Positions 1-8,990 of a stretch of 64,000 nucleotides of DNA are shown piece by piece. Made by a program: the position numbers and the translations under genes. A model generated the notes under the pieces. The model worked only from the letters and a program-made list of their open reading frames with translations, made no database searches and was not told where the DNA came from. This DNA is from Devosia faecipullorum (GTDB lineage Bacteria; Pseudomonadota; Alphaproteobacteria; Rhizobiales; Devosiaceae): NCBI RefSeq assembly GCF_015158295.1, contig NZ_JACDXV010000003.1, positions 1 through 64,000 of the forward strand, written 5' to 3'. Numbering within the stretch: the first letter of the stretch is position 1; each line of letters opens with the position of its first letter.

Positions 1-55
1 AACGACAAACCATCCAGCATCGGCGCTTGCAGCACCGCAAGCTCGCCGCATAACA

Positions 56-1705
56 TCAACCCAAAGACGAGGCCGATACTCCGCTAATCCAAGACCCAAA
101 CTGCGCCAAATGATCTGACGACGGACAACGGCGAACATCTAGGTCTTGCATGGCACGCATCAAACTGATCCGAGAAAACAAGGGGAGGTTGCCCGAATTC
201 AGATTGGCGTCCCTATGCGTTATGACGCCGAAGACAACCTTGAAGCGTAGCGCATCGATTGGCACCAGATAATCGGCGAGATTGTTTGCGCCGATCCGTT
301 CCGTGACAAGCTGCCGAAGCTTATTCCTCGACACTTCCTCAAGTTGAACAAGATCAATAGAGTTGACGCCTTGGTTGAACAGGTGGCTGAGCGACGAAGA
401 TCGGGTCGAGATTTTTATATGGTAGAGCGTCGCCGTTGGCTCTGCATCTCCAGGAAGCACGCCGACCTCGTAGAGGTCGCACGGCTCGATTTCAGTGCTG
501 CCCATTGGACGGATGTCGGTGCGGTCTAAACAAATGTATCGACCATTCCAGCCCGGAACAGCTTCATTGTAAGCGCCCTCGCTGTAGGCGCGCTTCCCGT
601 CCTTTTCCTCGTCGTGATCGTATGGGCAAAGTGGATTTGCTTCGCAACGAGCATCCAGATAGTTGCGTAGACGGTCTACGAACGCCTTCTCGGCCCTGTA
701 CCATTCACCTTCGCAAAGGTGATAGATGACGTCCTCCCCGTTCGGCTCAACGTCGAAGATGACCGACCTATAGATGCTGTATGTGGGACCAGCGGTGCCA
801 TCGCTGTCGGTCAGCATGACCCGCATCTGCTTTAGGTCTTCTAGGTCTAGCTCGGCCGGATCATGTGCTGGCTGGACATACTCATAAAACGCACCCAATG
901 CGATGTCCGGATAAATGTCGCTCCGTCCGGCTCCCAGAAACATGCAGCAGGTGTTTCCACGATAATCCACGATGTCTGGTATCGTGAGTTCGACGTCTGC
1001 GCTTTGGACCCGAACCGCTGCCACCAAGAACGCATCGAGTTCTGCTATTTTGGAAGGGTCACGGACTGGCGCAATATTCTGGATATTCGGAAAGGCAGTC
1101 TTGTAGTCTTCGCTATCATAGAGGCCGAGTAGAGAAGCGCAAAGCTCAGGGAGCTGTGCCGAGGGTAGTTTTAGATTGATCTTGAGGGCGATTGAACCCG
1201 TAGCATTCTTAAAGAGTTCGGCGTGCTCCGCCTTCACCGCTCCGGTCAAACTGCGGATAATCTCGCTGTTACCGTCAAAGTCGAGGAAGGTCAGCTCCGT
1301 TGAGATTGGCACCTGTGTTCTCTTCCTAAGTGAGGGCCCAGGCGCCACCATGTCGGCACTTTTCAGCTTCGCTGGATCGATGCTGTTGAGGGATACCCTC
1401 AAGCCAAAATCATAAACATAGGCATGATCCTTCAGGTGGTGGGCAACATGGCCGAACGCGAGTACGAAATTCCGCTCGCCAACTGGCAAGAATAGCAGCG
1501 CGCCTTTGAAAACCTGGGTGAGGGGTTGCTCGACCTGAAAGTACTGACGCCACCACGGGGTGGTTGGCTCATCATCAAGTACAAACAGCGTCGCCCCCTC
1601 TGGCAGGTTGCCCGCATTCGCGACAGGCAAATCTTCCTTGAGAGTATTCTCAGCGTCGAAGCCAACTTTAAGTAGGTAAATCGAAAATGGGCGTGACTTC
1701 GCCAT
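56..1705 (-). CDS. DUF6119 / TIGR04141-type sporadically distributed protein
   Basis: A 549-residue protein that resembles the TIGR04141 (DUF6119) family, whose members occur patchily and often in defence islands. Visible hallmarks are an N-terminal stretch reading FSIYLLKVGFDAENTLKE, a central hydrophobic core, and a conserved-looking C-terminal section around LYHIKISTRSSSLSHLFNQG followed by a late segment KVVFGVITHR. I see no signal peptide, membrane segment or classical catalytic motif. The gene is transcribed away from hsdR; the 110 bp between the two starts must hold both promoters. The biochemical role of the family is not known to me, and a defence function here is inferred only from the neighbours. 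Confidence 0.8.
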   Translation of the reverse strand: MAKSRPFSIYLLKVGFDAENTLKEDLPVANAGNLPEGATLFVLDDEPTTPWWRQYFQVEQPLTQVFKGALLFLPVGERNFVLAFGHVAHHLKDHAYVYDFGLRVSLNSIDPAKLKSADMVAPGPSLRKRTQVPISTELTFLDFDGNSEIIRSLTGAVKAEHAELFKNATGSIALKINLKLPSAQLPELCASLLGLYDSEDYKTAFPNIQNIAPVRDPSKIAELDAFLVAAVRVQSADVELTIPDIVDYRGNTCCMFLGAGRSDIYPDIALGAFYEYVQPAHDPAELDLEDLKQMRVMLTDSDGTAGPTYSIYRSVIFDVEPNGEDVIYHLCEGEWYRAEKAFVDRLRNYLDARCEANPLCPYDHDEEKDGKRAYSEGAYNEAVPGWNGRYICLDRTDIRPMGSTEIEPCDLYEVGVLPGDAEPTATLYHIKISTRSSSLSHLFNQGVNSIDLVQLEEVSRNKLRQLVTERIGANNLADYLVPIDALRFKVVFGVITHRDANLNSGNLPLFSRISLMRAMQDLDVRRCPSSDHLAQFGSWISGVSASSLG

Positions 1706-1815
1706 TGCTTGCCCCCCGGTCGCAATGTTTCTTTGGGTGCATTCCCCGAATACGGACAGCCATTAGGCGCATAAAGTTATGGCCAGGCAAGTGTTTACTC
1801 TGCTAGCTCTGACCC

Positions 1816-4209
1816 ATGATGTCGACAGGGGGTAGTGCCGCCGTGAAAGAAGCGACAGCGCGGATCAAGATCAACAAGATGTTGGAGGAGGTTGGTTGGC
1901 GGTTTTTCGCGGACGCCAACGGGCCGGCCAACGTCGTCCTCGAGCCCAATGTGAAAGTCGCTTATTCTGACATCGATGCGCTAGGTGCCGACTTTGAGAA
2001 GCTGGCTGATGGCTTCATTGATTTCCTTCTTCTGGACCAAGACGGAAAGCCGCTGATTGTTCTAGAGGCCAAGTCGGAGAGCAAAAACCCACTGCTCGGC
2101 AAGGAGCAGGCACGGAAATATGCCCGATCACAGAATGCTCGCTTTATCATCCTCAGCAACGGCAATATCCACTACCTCTGGGACCTTGAGCAGGACAGTC
2201 CCGTCGTTATCTCCAAGTTTCCCGGGCCGGGCGAGATCAAGAACCACTATGCTTTTGAGCCCAACGCTGAGCGGCTGTCTGCGGAGCCCGTGGATCGCGA
2301 TTTCATCGTTCTCACCCAGATGCCAAGCTACGCCAGCGAGGCCGCATGGAAGAATGAGCAAGAGCGTTCGGCCTTCATCGAGAAAGCGAAGCTTCGCTTT
2401 CTGCGCGACTACCAAAAGCGCGCCGTCACGCGCGTGCAGGAAGCTGTAAGGGAGGGCTCAACTCGTTTCCTATTCGAAATGGCGACTGGCACCGGCAAGA
2501 CCCTCACCTCAGCCGCTGTGATCAAGCTGTTCCTAAAGACCCGAAATGCGAAGCGCGTTCTGTTTCTGGTTGACCGGTTGGAGCTCGAGGTCCAGGCCGA
2601 TAAAGCGTTCAAAGAGCTGCTCAGGAACGACTTCACGTCCATCATCTACAAGGAGCAGCGCGATGATTGGCGCAAGGCGGACATCGTCGTGACGACTGTT
2701 CAGTCGCTGCTCTTCAATGACAAGTATCGCCGCTTCTTCGCGCCAACCGACTTCGATCTGGTCATTTCCGACGAGGCTCATCGCTCAATTGGCGGTAATG
2801 CCCGTGCCGTGTTCGAGTATTTCATCGGGTACAAGCTCGGATTGACCGCCACACCGAAGGATTTTCTGAAGCAATCGAAATCTCACAACCCCACGCGCGA
2901 TCCTCGCGAGACCGAGCGCCGAATGATGCTCGATACCTACCGCACCTTTGGCTGCGAAACTGGAGAGCCAACCTTCCGCTACTCGCTGCTGGACGGGGTA
3001 AAGGACGGCTTCCTAATCAATCCGTACGTCGTTGATGCACGGACATCCGTGACCACTCAGCTCCTTTCGGATCGGGGCTTCGTCATTGATGTTGCAGATG
3101 ATGATGGAAACACGGGCCAAGAGACTTTCGCCGTCAGAGATTTTGAGAAACGCTTTTTTGCCGAGGCAACTAACGGCGCATTTTGTCAGACCCTGCTGAA
3201 GAACGGATTGCGCGACCCAATTTCGGGCGAGTTTGGCAAGACCATCGTGTTCGCGGTAAGCCAGAATCACGCTGCCAAGCTCACTCAGATACTCAATGAA
3301 ATGGCTGATCAGCTGTGGCCAGGCAAATACCAGTCGGATTTCGCCATGCAGGTCACCAGTCAGGTCCCCGATGCCCAGCGCATGACAATCAACTTTGCCA
3401 ACAACAATCTGGGCGGGCACAGTGCGTTCACGGCGGACTATCGCACCAGCAAGGCGAGAGTCTGCGTCACTGTGGGAATGATGACCACCGGCTATGACTG
3501 CCCCGACATTCTCAACCTTGCGCTGATGCGACCTATTTTTTCGCCGTCCGACTTTGTCCAGATGAAGGGTCGAGGAACGCGGGGTCACAACTTTGCTGAC
3601 CAGGTGGTTGACCCGACGAAAAAAACCTCGCTCGGCCGGGTGGCCAAGAAGGAGTTTCGTCTCTTCGACTTCTTCGCCAGCTGCGAGTATTTCGAAGAGA
3701 AGTTCCAATACGACGAAGAGCTGAAGCTCCCCCAAATCGCCGCAGCACCATTGGGGATTGGCGGCGATCAAGGCAGCGTCGCCACCGGTCGGAGCACCTT
3801 CGAGTTCACCGAGCCGGATCAGGTCGTCTATCAGGTCGAGCAGCAGGTTGGCCCGCAAGGGATGCGCGTCGATCGCGAGCTCTTCCAGAAGTTCGAGCAG
3901 ATTGCCCGGTCTGACCAGCAACTGTCCGACTTCGTAGATCAGCAGAATTGGGACGCAGCAGCCCGTCGCGTGATCGAAGAGCTATTCGACAAACCAAACG
4001 ACTACTTTAACCTCGAACGGTTGCGCCAAGCTGCCGGTGTGGATCGTCGCATTTCGATAAGAGAATTGCTGGAGAAGGCCTTTGGGCACATCTCGAAATT
4101 CAAGTCGAAAGATGAGCTAATCGAAGACGAGTTCCGCAAGTTCGTACTCGACCAAAAGCCAGAAGAAGCAGACCGCCTCAGGCAAATTCGCTATTTCTTC
4201 GAGGCCTAA
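1816..4209 (+). CDS. hsdR: Type I restriction enzyme R subunit (HsdR), C-terminus lost to a stop codon
   Basis: ATP-dependent translocase and nuclease subunit of a type I restriction system. The N-terminus holds a PD-(D/E)xK nuclease: Asp69 (or 74), Glu84-Ala-Lys86 and a QxxxY motif at 98-102. The helicase follows: Walker A ATGTGKT at 223-229, DEAH at 319-322, LTATP at 343-347, and a second RecA-like domain near residues 460-610. The frame stops at TAA 4207-4209 after 797 residues, but 54 further in-frame codons encode a typical HsdR C-terminus, so the product is about 55 residues short. ATG 1819 is an equally possible start. It is followed by the fused methylase/specificity gene. Whether the shortened subunit still joins the complex is unknown; the C-terminal region of HsdR contacts the methylase core in characterised systems. 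Confidence 0.92.
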   Translation: MMSTGGSAAVKEATARIKINKMLEEVGWRFFADANGPANVVLEPNVKVAYSDIDALGADFEKLADGFIDFLLLDQDGKPLIVLEAKSESKNPLLGKEQARKYARSQNARFIILSNGNIHYLWDLEQDSPVVISKFPGPGEIKNHYAFEPNAERLSAEPVDRDFIVLTQMPSYASEAAWKNEQERSAFIEKAKLRFLRDYQKRAVTRVQEAVREGSTRFLFEMATGTGKTLTSAAVIKLFLKTRNAKRVLFLVDRLELEVQADKAFKELLRNDFTSIIYKEQRDDWRKADIVVTTVQSLLFNDKYRRFFAPTDFDLVISDEAHRSIGGNARAVFEYFIGYKLGLTATPKDFLKQSKSHNPTRDPRETERRMMLDTYRTFGCETGEPTFRYSLLDGVKDGFLINPYVVDARTSVTTQLLSDRGFVIDVADDDGNTGQETFAVRDFEKRFFAEATNGAFCQTLLKNGLRDPISGEFGKTIVFAVSQNHAAKLTQILNEMADQLWPGKYQSDFAMQVTSQVPDAQRMTINFANNNLGGHSAFTADYRTSKARVCVTVGMMTTGYDCPDILNLALMRPIFSPSDFVQMKGRGTRGHNFADQVVDPTKKTSLGRVAKKEFRLFDFFASCEYFEEKFQYDEELKLPQIAAAPLGIGGDQGSVATGRSTFEFTEPDQVVYQVEQQVGPQGMRVDRELFQKFEQIARSDQQLSDFVDQQNWDAAARRVIEELFDKPNDYFNLERLRQAAGVDRRISIRELLEKAFGHISKFKSKDELIEDEFRKFVLDQKPEEADRLRQIRYFFEA

Positions 4210-4374
4210 ATCCGCGATCCGAAAGTGCGGGCGTTGATTGACGCAGGGCATTTTGGCGACCTGAACGTCAACCCAACCTTCACGACCCGCGACCTAAAGG
4301 AAGTGCCTGTGCCATGGCGCAAGCGCATCCCCGAATACATCAAGGACTATGTGTCCCTGAACCCCTTCCTTTGA
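4210..4374 (+). pseudogene. hsdR: Separated C-terminal coding tail of hsdR
   Basis: Reading on in the hsdR frame after the TAA gives 54 sense codons and then TGA at 4372-4374. The translation begins IRDPKVRALIDAGHFGDLNV and ends RIPEYIKDYVSLNPFL, which matches the usual end of HsdR proteins (…Y-I-x-D-P-x-V-R… and …IPEYIKDYVSLNxF). The stop falls where family members have the Tyr of the 'Y-I-x-D' step, so TAC or TAT to TAA is the simplest explanation. There is no separate start codon or ribosome site, so this tail is probably not translated. Confidence 0.85.
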
Positions 4375-4386
4375 CGAAAGACTGAT

Positions 4387-6996
4387 ATGCTCGACACCGA
4401 CACCAAACGTCGCATCGACACTTGCCGTGATATCCTCGTCGGTAAGGTGCCCGACCCGAAAAGCCAGGTCGAGCAGATCACCATCGCCCTCATCTACAAG
4501 TTCATGGACGACATGGACCTTGAGGCCGAAGAGTTGGGCGGCGAACGCCGCTTCTTTACGAAGGAGTTCGAGCGTTTCCGCTGGGCGAAACTGGTAGCCC
4601 CCGGTGTTTCTGGCCAGGACATGCTAAACACCTATGCCGAAGCGCTGACCAACATGGTGCAGAACGAGCACCTACCCAAACTCTTCCGCGACATATTCCG
4701 CAACGCGTATCTGCCTTACCGCGACCCCGAGACGCTGCGCGCCTTCCTGCGCGAGATAGATACCTTCAGCTATGATCACAGCGAACGGCTGGGTGATGCC
4801 TTCGAATACCTGCTTTCGGTTCTGGGCAGCCAAGGCGACGCGGGTCAGTTCCGCACGCCGCGCCACATCATCGATTTCATGGTCGAGATCATCGACCCGA
4901 AGAAGAACGAGGTCATCCTGGACCCGGCCTGCGGGACGGCGGGCTTCCTAATCTCGGCCTACAAGCACATCCTGAAACGGAACTCGACCGGGGTAGGCAA
5001 TGGAAACGGTACCAGCACCGAGGGCGACGCCGCCGAACAGGCGCTGGAAAGCCCGATGCGCTATTCGGGCGATTTGTTACAGCCCGAAGACCGGGCCCAC
5101 CTTGCCCGCAATATCAAAGGCTATGACATCTCTCCCGACATGGTTCGCCTGTCGCTGGTCAACCTTTACCTGCATGGCTTTGCCGACCCGAAGGTCGAGG
5201 AATACGACACTCTGACCAGCGAAGACAAATGGACCGAGATGGCTGACGTCGTTCTCGCCAACCCGCCCTTTATGTCGCCAAAAGGCGGGATCAAGCCGCA
5301 CACCCGCTTCCAAGTTCAATCCAAGCGCAGCGAAGTGCTGTTTGTCGACTATATCGCCGAACACCTGACCCCGAACGGCCGCGCCGCCATTGTCGTGCCC
5401 GAGGGGATCATCTTTCAGAGCCAAAGCGCCTATGTGGCCCTACGCAAGATGCTGGTCGAAAACCACCTCGCTGCTGTCATCTCGCTGCCCGCGGGCGTTT
5501 TCAACCCATATTCAGGCGTCAAGACTTCGATCCTTATCCTTGATCGCGCATTAGCCAAGGCGAGTAAGCACGTTGCTTTCTTCAAGATTGAAAAGGATGG
5601 ATTCAGCTTGGGCGCGCAGCGGAAGGCCGAGAAAGGCTCTCAACTGCCGCAGGTGAAGGCTGAGCTTGGGGCTTGGTTGCTGGCCGCGCGGGCTGGTGCC
5701 GGTGAGGGGTTGGAAAGCAACCTCGGAAGCGCGGTGGAGCGGGCACGTCTCGCAGAAGGCGGGGATTACAACCTGAGCGTCGAGCGCTATCGAGCGGCAG
5801 AGGCAGGCCAAATTTCAAGGTGGCCGATAGTAAAACTTGGTGAACATTGTGAATTTCGCACCGGCGGAACGCCAGCGTCAACGGTTGCAGAATACTACAC
5901 GGATGGCCAGGTGCCTTGGCTGGTATCTGGGGACATTCACAAGCGCGAAATCTTTGACTGCGAAAGGCGCATCACCCAAGCTGGCGTGGACAACTCAAAC
6001 GCACGACCCCTTCGGCGCAATTCAGTTTTGATTGCGCTCAACGGGCAAGGGAAGACCCGAGCAACAGTTGCGCTTTTGCGAATGGACGGCGCAACATGCA
6101 ACCAGTCCCTTGTCGCAATGTATCCCCTCAACGACGAAAACCTGGTCCCAGAGTTCCTGTTCTGGACGTTGCGTTCGAAGTATCAAGAAATCCGAGACAT
6201 CACCGGGGACAACCAACGAAGCGGTCTAAACATCCCCATTCTGAAAAGCATCGAAATTCCTCTGCCGCCGGTTGACGTGCAGCGCGAGATTGTGGCTGAG
6301 GTCGAGAGGTATCAGCGCGTCATCGACGGTGCCCGCGCCGTTCTAGACAATTATCGCCCCCACATCCCCGTTGACCCTGAATGGCCGATGGTGGAACTCG
6401 CGGCGGTGTTTGACGCGCTTGAAGGCGGGGTCAGCGTAAATTCCGAGAACCGGGCGAAGCTACCAGGCGAGGTGGGAGTGCTGAAAACCAGCGCCGTTAC
6501 GTCGGGAGTATTCAACCCAGATGAGCACAAAGCTGTATTGCCAGAAGAAGTGGACCGGGTGAAATGCAGCCCTCGAAAGGGCGCGATCATCATAAGCCGC
6601 ATGAATACTGAGGCCCTCGTTGGGGCAAGCGCGTATGTTGACGATGACTATCCCGACCTGTTTCTGCCGGATCGCCTGTGGCAGACGGTCATTTCCCGAA
6701 GGGATGTCAGTGCTAAATACATTCAAACGGTCATTTCTTCCGATGAATATCGAGCACGAATTTCCTCGATCTGCGGTGGAACCAGCGGAAGTATGAAGAA
6801 TGTCGCAAAGTCGCAACTTCTGAAAATCAAGGTTCCACTTCCCGACTACGATATTCAACAGAGCATTCTTATCGATATCGAAGCCGAACAGGAAATTGTT
6901 CGCGGCAATCGCGATCTAGAGGCCCGCTTTCAAAAAAAGATCGACGCCGCAATTGCCCGTGTCTGGGGTGAGGCCAGTAGTGATGGAGCAGACTGA
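4387..6996 (+). CDS. Fused type I DNA methylase and specificity subunit (HsdM-HsdS)
   Basis: One 869-residue protein joins two subunits that are usually separate. Residues 1 to about 475 are HsdM: an N-terminal HsdM_N helical domain, S-adenosylmethionine motif I DPACGTAGF at 179-187 and the catalytic N6-adenine motif NPPF at 292-295. From about residue 478 two target recognition domains follow, TRD1 (starting RWPIVKLGEHCEFRTGG) to about 640 and TRD2 (starting EWPMVELAAVFDALEGG near 664) to about 835, each ending in a coiled-coil-like helix. The protein should methylate a bipartite adenine-containing site and guide HsdR. ATG follows the end of the hsdR tail by 12 bp. The stop overlaps the next start (TGATG). 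Confidence 0.92.
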   Translation: MLDTDTKRRIDTCRDILVGKVPDPKSQVEQITIALIYKFMDDMDLEAEELGGERRFFTKEFERFRWAKLVAPGVSGQDMLNTYAEALTNMVQNEHLPKLFRDIFRNAYLPYRDPETLRAFLREIDTFSYDHSERLGDAFEYLLSVLGSQGDAGQFRTPRHIIDFMVEIIDPKKNEVILDPACGTAGFLISAYKHILKRNSTGVGNGNGTSTEGDAAEQALESPMRYSGDLLQPEDRAHLARNIKGYDISPDMVRLSLVNLYLHGFADPKVEEYDTLTSEDKWTEMADVVLANPPFMSPKGGIKPHTRFQVQSKRSEVLFVDYIAEHLTPNGRAAIVVPEGIIFQSQSAYVALRKMLVENHLAAVISLPAGVFNPYSGVKTSILILDRALAKASKHVAFFKIEKDGFSLGAQRKAEKGSQLPQVKAELGAWLLAARAGAGEGLESNLGSAVERARLAEGGDYNLSVERYRAAEAGQISRWPIVKLGEHCEFRTGGTPASTVAEYYTDGQVPWLVSGDIHKREIFDCERRITQAGVDNSNARPLRRNSVLIALNGQGKTRATVALLRMDGATCNQSLVAMYPLNDENLVPEFLFWTLRSKYQEIRDITGDNQRSGLNIPILKSIEIPLPPVDVQREIVAEVERYQRVIDGARAVLDNYRPHIPVDPEWPMVELAAVFDALEGGVSVNSENRAKLPGEVGVLKTSAVTSGVFNPDEHKAVLPEEVDRVKCSPRKGAIIISRMNTEALVGASAYVDDDYPDLFLPDRLWQTVISRRDVSAKYIQTVISSDEYRARISSICGGTSGSMKNVAKSQLLKIKVPLPDYDIQQSILIDIEAEQEIVRGNRDLEARFQKKIDAAIARVWGEASSDGAD

Positions 6997-7742
6997 TGGA
7001 CGAGGCTCTGGAACTGGGCACTTATCTGCCTCAGTCATTTGCAAATACCAATGAGCAAGCCTATCTTGATTTTCTCTGGTCTGCGTTTCAGACGAACTAC
7101 GAAGCGGGGCGCTACGAATTCGCGAGCCTCGCCTTTCATCTGCTTTACATGAGCTTTGTTAGCTTCTCGATCTGGCAAATTCGACTCGCTCGGCCTTTGC
7201 CCTTCGCAATGGCGATGGTCGGATTCGATAAGAGTGAGAGCGCGCTGATGGCATGCGAAAGCCCTTTCAAGTTCTACGACCAGCTAAAAGAGAGCCAGAT
7301 TTTTCGGTTTCTGAAACTCATTGGCTGTTCCAACCAGCAAGTGGGTGAGTTCGCAAAATTCGTTAAGCGCCGCAATAAGATAGCGCATCCGACCGGAACG
7401 GTCTTCTTCAATGATCAAGCTGAAATAGATGCTGAGATTGCGGACATGATGAAGGAGGTTCGCAACATCGAGGCTCATATGCAGCCGGTGATCGCGGAGC
7501 TCTACGAAGCCTTTCTGCGGGGCGAAAGCGCCGATCCTGAGTCGCGTCAGTACTCTGATTTGGCAGACGAAGTTCGAGTCAACCTTGTCCATGTGAACTA
7601 CATGTCCAGCGCTGACATCGCATATTGTCGTGATTTCGACCTGTCCGCACTGGAGGGGCAGCCATTGCACGACGAGATGCTGCTTTTGCATGACGCCTTG
7701 GTGGCCATCTATCCACCGGACGAGATGGGGGAAGCAGCGTGA
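6996..7742 (+). CDS. HEPN-like protein coupled to the type I system
   Basis: A 248-residue protein with no family name that I recognise. It is mostly helical in character and contains R126-NKIA-H131, which fits the R-x(4-6)-H active-site motif of HEPN-domain RNases and related proteins; the motif sits after a long helix-rich segment, as HEPN domains usually show. The start ATG overlaps the preceding TGA and the stop overlaps the following GTG, so translation is coupled to the methylase and nuclease genes. A role as a toxin-like RNase effector or as a structural partner is possible; sequence alone does not decide. An acidic C-terminal quarter follows the HEPN-like part. Confidence 0.6.
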   Translation: MDEALELGTYLPQSFANTNEQAYLDFLWSAFQTNYEAGRYEFASLAFHLLYMSFVSFSIWQIRLARPLPFAMAMVGFDKSESALMACESPFKFYDQLKESQIFRFLKLIGCSNQQVGEFAKFVKRRNKIAHPTGTVFFNDQAEIDAEIADMMKEVRNIEAHMQPVIAELYEAFLRGESADPESRQYSDLADEVRVNLVHVNYMSSADIAYCRDFDLSALEGQPLHDEMLLLHDALVAIYPPDEMGEAA

Positions 7743-8779
7743 CATCCTTATACGGTATCGTTGGCAACCAGCTTCTTCCCGCGAAGCGGCGGGCGCTCAC
7801 CAGGGAAAGCTTGATCGAGGACTGGCTCGCCGGTGATCCCACCCTTGCCGGGCTCGACGCGATGATTGTCGGACGACAGGTGCCTACCGACCACGGGAAG
7901 TTCATCGATCTACTCGCTATGGATGCCTCGGGGGCGCTCATCATCATCGAGCTGAAAAAAGACCGGACGCCGCGCGAGATCGTCGCCCAGGTTTTGGACT
8001 ACGCTTCATGGGTCCGCACGCTCACCACTCCCGAAATTTACGAACGCGCAGAGAAGTACCTCAATCAGCGCTTGGCGACAGCGTTCCGCGAGAAGTTCGG
8101 CGAACCGATACCGGATCAATTGAACGCCACACATTCCATGTTGATCGTTGCTAGCGAGCTCGACCCGGCGTCTAAGCGGATCGTGGAATACCTGTCTGAG
8201 GAACATGGCGTTGCGATCAACACTGTGTTTTTCAACGTTTTCGAGGCAAACGGGCAAGAGTGGCTGACAACGGATTTCCTGCTTGATCAGGAAGAGGTCG
8301 AAGAGCGCTCCGAACGCAAGGTTCGCGCTCCGTGGTCCGGCTACTTTTTTGCCAATGCTGGTCTCAACGAAAGCAGGACTTGGGAAGACTATCGCAAGTA
8401 TGGCTTCATAGCGGCGGGCGGCGGAGAATTCTATTCAGGCCGCTTGGGCCAGCTGAGCGTCGGCGACGAGCTTTTCCTCTTTGACAAAGGAAATGGCTAC
8501 CTGGGCCATGGTGTCGTTACCGAAGAAAAGACCCCAGCCGCTGACTTTCAGACGCCGGATGGTCCACTGCTCGAACAACCACTGCTTGGCCGCAACTTGG
8601 GACACGACGCCGACAATCCGGAGCTCGCCGAATATGTTGTGGGAATCGACTGGAAACACACCATCGAGCGCCCCCAGGGGAAGTGGTTCAAAGGCGCCTT
8701 CGCCAACCAGAACATTGTCTGCAAGCTTCGAGATCAGGCAACCGTGGATTTCCTGAAGTCGGAGTTTGGGCTGGAGTAG
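7739..8779 (+). CDS. NucS-like PD-(D/E)xK nuclease with C-terminal EVE/PUA-like domain
   Basis: 346 residues, starting at GTG 7739, which overlaps the stop of the upstream gene. The N-terminal half has the nuclease pattern Asp57, Glu71-Leu-Lys73 and a QxxxY motif at 84-88, as in DUF91/NucS-type endonucleases. The C-terminal part from about residue 198 (WSGYFFANAG, then YRKYGFIAAGGG, GDELFLF and GYLGHGVV) resembles a PUA-fold EVE-type module of the kind that reads modified bases. Such a nuclease-reader arrangement would fit a modification-dependent restriction enzyme, but that is inference. It closes a four-gene run with hsdR, hsdMS and the HEPN-like gene. The next 211 bp to the convergent integrase contain nothing I recognise. 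Confidence 0.75.
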   Translation: MTSLYGIVGNQLLPAKRRALTRESLIEDWLAGDPTLAGLDAMIVGRQVPTDHGKFIDLLAMDASGALIIIELKKDRTPREIVAQVLDYASWVRTLTTPEIYERAEKYLNQRLATAFREKFGEPIPDQLNATHSMLIVASELDPASKRIVEYLSEEHGVAINTVFFNVFEANGQEWLTTDFLLDQEEVEERSERKVRAPWSGYFFANAGLNESRTWEDYRKYGFIAAGGGEFYSGRLGQLSVGDELFLFDKGNGYLGHGVVTEEKTPAADFQTPDGPLLEQPLLGRNLGHDADNPELAEYVVGIDWKHTIERPQGKWFKGAFANQNIVCKLRDQATVDFLKSEFGLE

Positions 8780-8990
8780 AAGAGCGCAGGGGTTTGCATA
8801 TCGACTGCGGATGCTGCTTGGGGCTAGATCGCCCATCTGTGTTTTCTGGATTGCCATCGCCTTGGCCCTCGACGTCTTTGCGATTGGCGGTACCTCATCA
8901 GACCCGCTGGTTTTGATCAACTCACGCCACTGCGACGTGCCGCTTACTGGTCCTGAAGAGCGGGCTGCTGCCCAGTGCCGGTTACCACGC

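Noticed and set aside
8780..8990. Possible gene between the nuclease and integrase stops
   Set aside because: No start with ribosome site and no recognisable product; treated as intergenic.
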